A stretch of 45,812 nt of DNA. Source: Desulfurococcales archaeon (GTDB taxonomy: Archaea; Thermoproteota; Thermoprotei_A; Sulfolobales; NBVN01). The stretch spans positions 1-45,812 of the forward strand of contig JALWZB010000105.1 in NCBI GenBank assembly GCA_027002995.1. Direction: 5' to 3'. Within the stretch, counting starts at the first letter, position 1, and each line of letters starts with the position of its first letter. Made by a program: the position numbers and the translations under genes. Below, piece by piece: positions 40,974-45,812 of this stretch. The notes under the pieces were generated by a model that searched no databases, was not told where the DNA came from, and saw nothing but the letters and a program-made list of their open reading frames with translations.

Positions 40974-42027
40974 CACCGCATTCCGCCACACACATACCTA
41001 GGGTCTTCATCTTCTCACAACTATACATACTATACTTTTTCCTAGACCCTCTTAAACCCGCCAAATGCTCTACTTGGTAACGAGCTATTCTCTCGTTGAA
41101 ATCCGGGAGATTACGCATCAGGTCAACCACGTAATCAACGTCCGCACCAATATTCAGGAGAAACGTGGCCAAGGCGAAACGCTGGTGATGTGAGAGGTGT
41201 TCGCCCTTAAGTAAGGTATTCATGATCTCCGTTATGCAAGGAGGAAAGAATTTCTCCACGATCTGACCCTTGAGTTCCTCCATGAATTTATCTTTTTCTG
41301 TGCTTAAGAAGCCACGTACGCTACGTACAAGTTCCCTAAGCTCATTAACTTCAGGCATGACGCGTTCCGGGTCAATACTTGCGGTTGATGTAAGCTCGCT
41401 TGCTAGCTCAATAATCCTTAATTTGACGGCGTTCTCAAGTAACCTAGCAGCATCACGCTTGTTCAGGTATACATACCCGCGGATCACGTACCTATTCACT
41501 AATTTCCATTTAGGATCTGAAACAAGTGATTCCGTTAACCGCAAGTAAGTAGGGATTGTCACTCTGAAAGGATGACACTCAACTATCTCCTTGCCTGTGC
41601 GCTTCTCTACGCCCACCACCACTCTATGGCCGCAGATGTTTGACTCTGAGCCAAAATACTCTAACTCAACCCCAAGTTTTCCAGCTATTATGCTGATTAC
41701 CTTATCCCTATCCCCCAGCATGAAGTTAACAGCACGCTTGGCCTCAACATCGGCGTATTTACGTAAAGCCCAGGGATCTACGATACTAGCGAACATTAAC
41801 GCCAAGTAAAATGAAATAACCTCCTGATCCTCATCAAACGAAACCGAGTAGGTACCTTTCCCCAGCGCTGACCTAACTCTTAGTAGTCCGCGCTCCTTGA
41901 AATCATGTAAGTCGAGTAAGTCATTAAGTGTTAGCTCAGTTCCGTAAGTATGTAGAAGGTACTCCTCTAAGGAGACCATAAAAGGATACTTAGCGTAGAA
42001 GGGTCTTTCCTTAGGCATCTTCTCCAA
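40882..42027 (-). CDS. priL: DNA primase large subunit PriL
   Basis: Regulatory subunit that with PriS makes RNA/DNA primers. 381 residues. The helical N-terminal half (FYAKYPFMVSLEEYLLHTYG) is followed by the C-terminal [4Fe-4S] domain with its four Cys: FFPPC, YSCEKMK, LGMC and AECG, and the conserved HLSHHQRFALATFLLNIG. TTG 42027 or ATG 42018 starts it. A tail of about 25 residues after the conserved QYYWRQL overlaps the convergent unknown gene. Confidence 0.95.
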   Translation of the reverse strand: MEKMPKERPFYAKYPFMVSLEEYLLHTYGTELTLNDLLDLHDFKERGLLRVRSALGKGTYSVSFDEDQEVISFYLALMFASIVDPWALRKYADVEAKRAVNFMLGDRDKVISIIAGKLGVELEYFGSESNICGHRVVVGVEKRTGKEIVECHPFRVTIPTYLRLTESLVSDPKWKLVNRYVIRGYVYLNKRDAARLLENAVKLRIIELASELTSTASIDPERVMPEVNELRELVRSVRGFLSTEKDKFMEELKGQIVEKFFPPCITEIMNTLLKGEHLSHHQRFALATFLLNIGADVDYVVDLMRNLPDFNERIARYQVEHLAGLRGSRKKYSMYSCEKMKTLGMCVAECGVKSPLQYYWRQLRASRKAGGGKTVSSHTQE

Positions 42028-42146
42028 GCCCCATCACAAGTCGTAACAACGCTATAATAGGTATCTCATCAGAAAGTCAATCACGGTAATTAATACAGGA
42101 GCGCTACGTATTAAGAATGACTCTAACTAATAGGCAAGGAACTCAA

Positions 42147-42554
42147 TTAAACATTGATTTCTGGTAGTAAGTTCTCTCCCTTTATCTTAACAGATATCCT
42201 TGAGAGGGCTTCATAAGTCTTCTCGTCAACCAGTACATCCTCACCCTCCACTAGTATGCCTAGACCCTCGAACGGCGAGATTGGTGGGTCAGGGAGGTGA
42301 GGATCAGGTTTATCCCTACCTACGTATACCCACCTGATTTTCCCTTTTCGTTTTATTACGCGGTACCAGTAACGCCCAAAGTACAGGTACTTCAACTTCC
42401 TCCCGCCAACGACCTTGTGTACTATGTGAAGGGGTTTCAAGTAGTAACCACTATCCTTTATCCTGTCATTATACTCATATATCCTAACGCGGTAGGGAGA
42501 GTATAACTCCATCACTATCTTATACCCGCCAACTATTCTTAGGCTCTTCACCAT
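42147..42554 (-). CDS. Small protein of unknown function, Tyr-rich beta protein
   Basis: 135 residues rich in Tyr, Arg and Lys (KIVMELYSPYRVRIYEYNDR, then KYLYFGRYWYRVIKRKGKIR) with a Pro-rich middle (PDPHLPDPPISPF). No membrane segment or known motif was recognised. The stretch WYRVIKRKGKIRWVYVG suggests a basic, beta-rich, nucleic-acid- or ribosome-binding surface (weak inference). Same strand as the next unknown (42603-43064), 48 bp apart, so possibly co-transcribed. Confidence 0.6.
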   Translation of the reverse strand: MVKSLRIVGGYKIVMELYSPYRVRIYEYNDRIKDSGYYLKPLHIVHKVVGGRKLKYLYFGRYWYRVIKRKGKIRWVYVGRDKPDPHLPDPPISPFEGLGILVEGEDVLVDEKTYEALSRISVKIKGENLLPEINV

Positions 42555-42602
42555 GATCTCTCTACTCTGATTACCTACTACATCAGGTATTAAACTTACG
42601 GA

Positions 42603-43064
42603 TCATTCTTTACTCAAGCAAATATCCGTTAGTTTGAGTTTAAACCTCTTTAACTCTTTATAGACATTGTTCTTAAATTTCTCTAGCTCCTCAGGAAGGA
42701 CTCCCCGCTCGGCAGCGATTTTCTTCACCTCATCCTCAACTACGGCATACTTCTTATATTTTTCATTCAGAGCTTTCCACGGTATGCCTTTGAGGGCGTC
42801 ACCTATTCTCGAATCGTACGGTAAGGCCCCCTTAATCATGAGCACAGCTATTATCGGGTAGCCCACGTACCCTCTATACACTGTACCGTTATCGGTGCTA
42901 CACGCTTCCTTCCGCGTTAGGTTGACGTAGACCGAGTATCTCCGGCTACCGTCGGATGACACCACTACAGCATTCCTCTCATCGGTGAAAGTAATCCTCC
43001 CATCCGCTATCGCACCTGCTGCTTCTAGAACCTTTATCTTGGGAGGCATTCTGAGGTAAGGCAA
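42603..43064 (-). CDS. Protein of unknown function
   Basis: 153 residues: N-terminal beta-rich part (KVLEAAGAIADGRITFTDER, NAVVVSSDGSRRYSVYVNL), a middle YVGYPIIAVLMIKGALPYDS, and a helical charged C-terminus (VEDEVKKIAAERGVLPEELE). I do not recognise a family. It lies between gcvH and the Tyr-rich unknown on the same strand. Confidence 0.6.
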   Translation of the reverse strand: MPYLRMPPKIKVLEAAGAIADGRITFTDERNAVVVSSDGSRRYSVYVNLTRKEACSTDNGTVYRGYVGYPIIAVLMIKGALPYDSRIGDALKGIPWKALNEKYKKYAVVEDEVKKIAAERGVLPEELEKFKNNVYKELKRFKLKLTDICLSKE

Positions 43065-43138
43065 TGCCTACCACCCAGTATTCCATTCCTATAAAGTAAG
43101 GAGTACTGAACAGCGAAAAACCTTGTGGGTGAGTTTCC

Positions 43139-43570
43139 TTATCCTTCCTTGGCTCTAATTTTCTCCGCGTAAGCCTCGGGGCTCAGGAACTTGCTCTCAT
43201 CTATGGGTTCGGCAGGCTTTATCTTAACTAACCATCCCGCGCCGTAGGGGTCCTTATTTATTAGGTCAGGTGTGTCGTAGAGTTCCTCATTAACCTCTAG
43301 CACTTCACCAGAGCATGGAGAGTACGCGTCAGCCACGGACTTTACGGATTCCAGTGTAACTATAGGCTCGCCCGCATTCACTGACGCGCCTGGTTCAGGT
43401 AACTCAACGTTCACCACGTACTTTAGCTTCTTCTGTGCGTAATCTGTTATGCCAAGAGTGATTGTATCGTCCTGAACCTTAATCCACTCGTCGCTTTTGG
43501 TGTAGAGTAATCCCTTCTTAACGAGGTACTCACCAAGTTTTGTCTTTACTAGAATATCCTCTGCACTCAT
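43139..43570 (-). CDS. gcvH: Glycine cleavage system H protein
   Basis: Carries the aminomethyl group on a lipoyl-lysine. 143 residues with the lipoylation site TLESVKSVADAYSP (K77) in the beta-hairpin, followed by GEVLEVNEELYDTPDLINKD and GAGWLVKI, the usual H-protein end. Downstream of gcvT by 19 bp, same strand, so one operon. Confidence 0.97.
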   Translation of the reverse strand: MSAEDILVKTKLGEYLVKKGLLYTKSDEWIKVQDDTITLGITDYAQKKLKYVVNVELPEPGASVNAGEPIVTLESVKSVADAYSPCSGEVLEVNEELYDTPDLINKDPYGAGWLVKIKPAEPIDESKFLSPEAYAEKIRAKEG

Positions 43571-43589
43571 GGGGTTTCACCGAATCACA

Positions 43590-44699
43590 CTATATTAGAG
43601 GGAAATCAAGTATTTTAGCTTCATAGGTTTTGCCGCGAATGTCTATGGTTACCTTGAAACCTATGTAGGAGTGTGTTGCCTCAATATATCCCATACCAAT
43701 GCTTCTCCCAAGTACGGGGGAGTAGGCCCCGCTAGTCACGTAACCCACAACTTTACCATCGATTAACACATTGTTCCCGTGCCGGGGGATCCTCCTAACG
43801 CCTTTCTTAAGTTTGAATGCCACCCTAAACTTACTTACTCCTTCCCTGTAGATCCTCCTTAGGGCCTCCTCTCCCAGGAAGCCCCGCTTCTTGAGACTAA
43901 GGGCCATCCAGTACCTCGCCTCTATAGGGTTCACATCGTTCCCTATGTCAACACCTATGAGTGGGTACCCCATCTCCAACCTTAGGCTATCTCTAGCTAT
44001 TAGCCCTGCGGGCTTAGCCCCCGCTTTGACCGCTGCCTCAAATACGCGTTTCCCATGCTCGACCGTGGTCATGATCTCATATCCGTGCGAACGCACCTCT
44101 TCACCCGTCCAGCCAGACCTACTCACGAGTATTGCCTCCTCCCCCAGCACGCTAGGGCGACGTAGGAATTCAAGTATACTTAAGCTCTCTGCTTCCTTCA
44201 CGCCTAGCTTCTCAATAACTTCAGGAGCTCGGGGACCCTGAATAGCTATAAGAGCGGTACTCAGAGTGATATCCTCGATCGTGATGTTATATCCCCACTC
44301 CTTAGCCCACTTAAGGATCCAGACACGATCTTTCTCGATGTTAGGCGCATTAACAACGGCAAGCCACTCGGCATCACTTAAGTAGTACAGCATGACGTCA
44401 TCAATAATATGAGCATTCTCATTAAGTAGCAGTACTGGGCCACTCATGCGTCCTTCCTTGAACTTACTCAAGTCCTTAGACACTAATTTCTGGAAGAACT
44501 CGAAGAGATTGTCCCCGCGTATGAGGTACCTCCCCATGTGCGACACGTCGAACACTGTAACGGAGTTGCGGGTTGCCATATGTTCTTCAAGGGGGTTCCC
44601 GTAGTCCATTGCGGTTATCCATCCCGCAAATTCCCCTACATTGGCATCGTGCTTTCTAAGGGTTTCTAGGAGTGGTGTCTCCCTAGCCGTTTTTAACAC
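43590..44699 (-). CDS. gcvT: Glycine cleavage system T protein (aminomethyltransferase)
   Basis: Releases ammonia from H-bound aminomethyl and makes 5,10-methylene-tetrahydrofolate or -tetrahydromethanopterin. 369 residues with the signature EFAGWITAMDYGNPLEEHMA, FDVSHMGRYLIRGD, then ARDSLRLEMGYPLIGVD and YVTSGAYSPVLGRSIGMGYI. GTG start at 44699. Divergent from gcvPA across about 157 bp that hold both promoters. Confidence 0.97.
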   Translation of the reverse strand: MLKTARETPLLETLRKHDANVGEFAGWITAMDYGNPLEEHMATRNSVTVFDVSHMGRYLIRGDNLFEFFQKLVSKDLSKFKEGRMSGPVLLLNENAHIIDDVMLYYLSDAEWLAVVNAPNIEKDRVWILKWAKEWGYNITIEDITLSTALIAIQGPRAPEVIEKLGVKEAESLSILEFLRRPSVLGEEAILVSRSGWTGEEVRSHGYEIMTTVEHGKRVFEAAVKAGAKPAGLIARDSLRLEMGYPLIGVDIGNDVNPIEARYWMALSLKKRGFLGEEALRRIYREGVSKFRVAFKLKKGVRRIPRHGNNVLIDGKVVGYVTSGAYSPVLGRSIGMGYIEATHSYIGFKVTIDIRGKTYEAKILDFPLI

Positions 44700-44856
44700 C
44701 TTGAAATTCTCGCGGTGATAGCTGATTAACTTTTACCTAAGCAAGTACATTGCAATATATAAAAATTGAGACGTAGTCACAACATTAATCACAGCCTCAT
44801 GCGTGGATAGTTAAACACTTTTAGTGATACCCCCTAATTAGTAAGGGAATGTTAGA

Positions 44857-45812
44857 ATGCCACATTACTGGATACCGAACTCCACTAAAGAAGTAAAGCG
44901 GGAGATGCTCAAGGAAGCAGGGGTCGATGACATTGAGGAGTTCTTTAAGGACATCCCGGAGCAACTTCGTTTGAAGAAGGAATTACGCGTAGGATCCGGC
45001 AAGCCACTACTCGAGCATGAGGCCAGAAGGAAGTTCCTTGAAATACTAAGTAAGAATAAATTCACAGGATTCACGGACGCTCACCGAGTGTTCTTAGGTG
45101 GGGGTGTCTGTGTTCATTACATTCCCTCAGTGATTAAGGCCATAGTGTCCCGAGCAGAATTCTATACTGCCTACACACCGTATCAGCCCGAAATAAATCA
45201 AGGTATACTTCAGGCATTCTTTGAGTACCAGAGCCTAATGGCGGAACTCTACGGCGTTGACATAGTAAATGCCTCAATGTATAATGTGAGCACTGCGGCA
45301 GCTGAAGCAGTTAGGATGGCACTCAGGGTTAAGAGGGGAAGGAAAAAGATACTTATAGCGTCCTCAGCGCACCCTGAGATTAAGGAGGTTATTAGGACCT
45401 GGGTTAAGGGGTTAAACATCCGGTTAGAGGAGATCCCCTACGGACGGGAAGACGGTGAGCTTGACGTTAGTGCACTCCACGCAAAGCTCAGCGATGACGT
45501 AGCCGCGGTTTATGTGGAATCCCCTAATTTCTTCGGTATAATTGAGCGTAAGCTACGTGACATTATAGAAATTACCCATGATGCAGGGGCACTCGCTATA
45601 GTGAACGCGAACCCGCTCTCATTAGGGATATTCAAGGCTCCTGGAGAGCTCGGTGCCGACATAGTGGTCGGAGACGCGCAACCTCTGGGTGTAGGTCTGA
45701 ACTACGGTGGTCCATCAGCCGGAATATTGGGTATTCAGGATAGGAAGGAACTCTTAAGGCAGCTCCCTGGGAGGCTTGTTGGCATGACTAAAACTGTTGA
45801 TGGGTCGGAAAA
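44857..45812 (+). CDS. gcvPA: Glycine dehydrogenase (decarboxylating) subunit 1, partial
   Basis: N-terminal subunit of the two-subunit P protein, which decarboxylates glycine with PLP. ATG 44857 (MPHYWIPNSTKEVKREML); the gene runs off the window after about 318 codons. Family segments: FLGGGVCVHYIPSVIKAI, YTAYTPYQPEINQGILQAFF, VVGDAQPLGVGLNYGGPSAG. The PLP Lys is expected in subunit 2 (gcvPB), probably just beyond the edge. Confidence 0.97.
   Translation, partial: MPHYWIPNSTKEVKREMLKEAGVDDIEEFFKDIPEQLRLKKELRVGSGKPLLEHEARRKFLEILSKNKFTGFTDAHRVFLGGGVCVHYIPSVIKAIVSRAEFYTAYTPYQPEINQGILQAFFEYQSLMAELYGVDIVNASMYNVSTAAAEAVRMALRVKRGRKKILIASSAHPEIKEVIRTWVKGLNIRLEEIPYGREDGELDVSALHAKLSDDVAAVYVESPNFFGIIERKLRDIIEITHDAGALAIVNANPLSLGIFKAPGELGADIVVGDAQPLGVGLNYGGPSAGILGIQDRKELLRQLPGRLVGMTKTVDGSE

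Noticed and set aside
1-45812. CRISPR array, insertion sequence transposase or prophage
   Set aside because: No regularly spaced repeats and no transposase, capsid or terminase motif was seen on either strand.

Overview
The window looks like a chromosomal segment of a thermophilic member of the Thermoproteota (Thermoprotei/Desulfurococcales-like; the genus cannot be fixed from this sequence alone). Support comes from the archaeal information-processing genes (PCNA, PriL, Elf1-like factor, Sec61-beta, TiaS, Tsr3), a nine-gene archaeal A/V-type ATP synthase operon, geranylgeranylglyceryl phosphate synthase for ether lipids, an archaeal RNase P RNA, AT-rich TATA-type promoters with several apparently leaderless genes, and frequent GTG and TTG starts.

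Layout. 1-2.8 kb: a nucleoside phosphorylase with a partial, apparently metal-site-less amidohydrolase, then a PRC-barrel/zinc-ribbon protein and a membrane-anchored HTH protein. 2.8-4.2 kb: AT-rich, with ferritin and tRNA-Ala(UGC). 4.3-7.5 kb: RNase P RNA, Tsr3, a stand-alone Lrp/AsnC ligand-binding domain overlapping TiaS, Sec61-beta and a MazG-like protein. 7.9-10.8 kb: porGDAB 2-oxoacid:ferredoxin oxidoreductase. 10.9-16.4 kb: a molybdenum hydroxylase locus (MocA-like cytidylyltransferase, XdhC-like maturation factor, FAD, 2Fe-2S and molybdopterin subunits). 16.8-17.2 kb: two GC-rich blocks that look like structured non-coding RNAs. 17.3-23.3 kb: CBS protein plus uracil phosphoribosyltransferase, a double KaiC-like ATPase, a DUF4392 protein, an unknown two-domain protein, and a TauE/SafE permease with a DUF1634 partner.

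23.4-24.7 kb is a 1.3-kb relic of an integrated element in tRNA-Gly(CCC). It is bounded by a 46-bp perfect direct repeat of the 3' half of the tRNA, has what look like the split ends of an SSV-type integrase gene, and carries a TumE-type (DUF6516) toxin with an antitoxin. 24.8-28 kb holds GGGP synthase, the Elf1-like factor, a SWIM zinc-finger protein, a PIN-domain ATPase and tRNA-His. 28.1-39 kb is the ATP synthase operon in the order H-I-K-E-C-F-A-B-D followed by UPF0216. Subunit A carries a 540-residue intein in its P-loop, and proteolipid K is a duplicated hairpin with one carboxylate. 39.1-43.1 kb holds PCNA, an Lrp-type regulator, PriL and three conserved-looking unknowns. 43.1-45.8 kb holds glycine cleavage genes gcvH and gcvT, with gcvPA divergent and running off the window.

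Metabolically the window combines pyruvate (2-oxoacid) oxidation to ferredoxin, a Mo-dependent oxidoreductase of unknown substrate, glycine cleavage, nucleoside/uracil salvage and ion-gradient ATP synthesis. The parts most worth a second look are the tRNA-Gly element and the two candidate RNAs at 16.86-17.20 kb.
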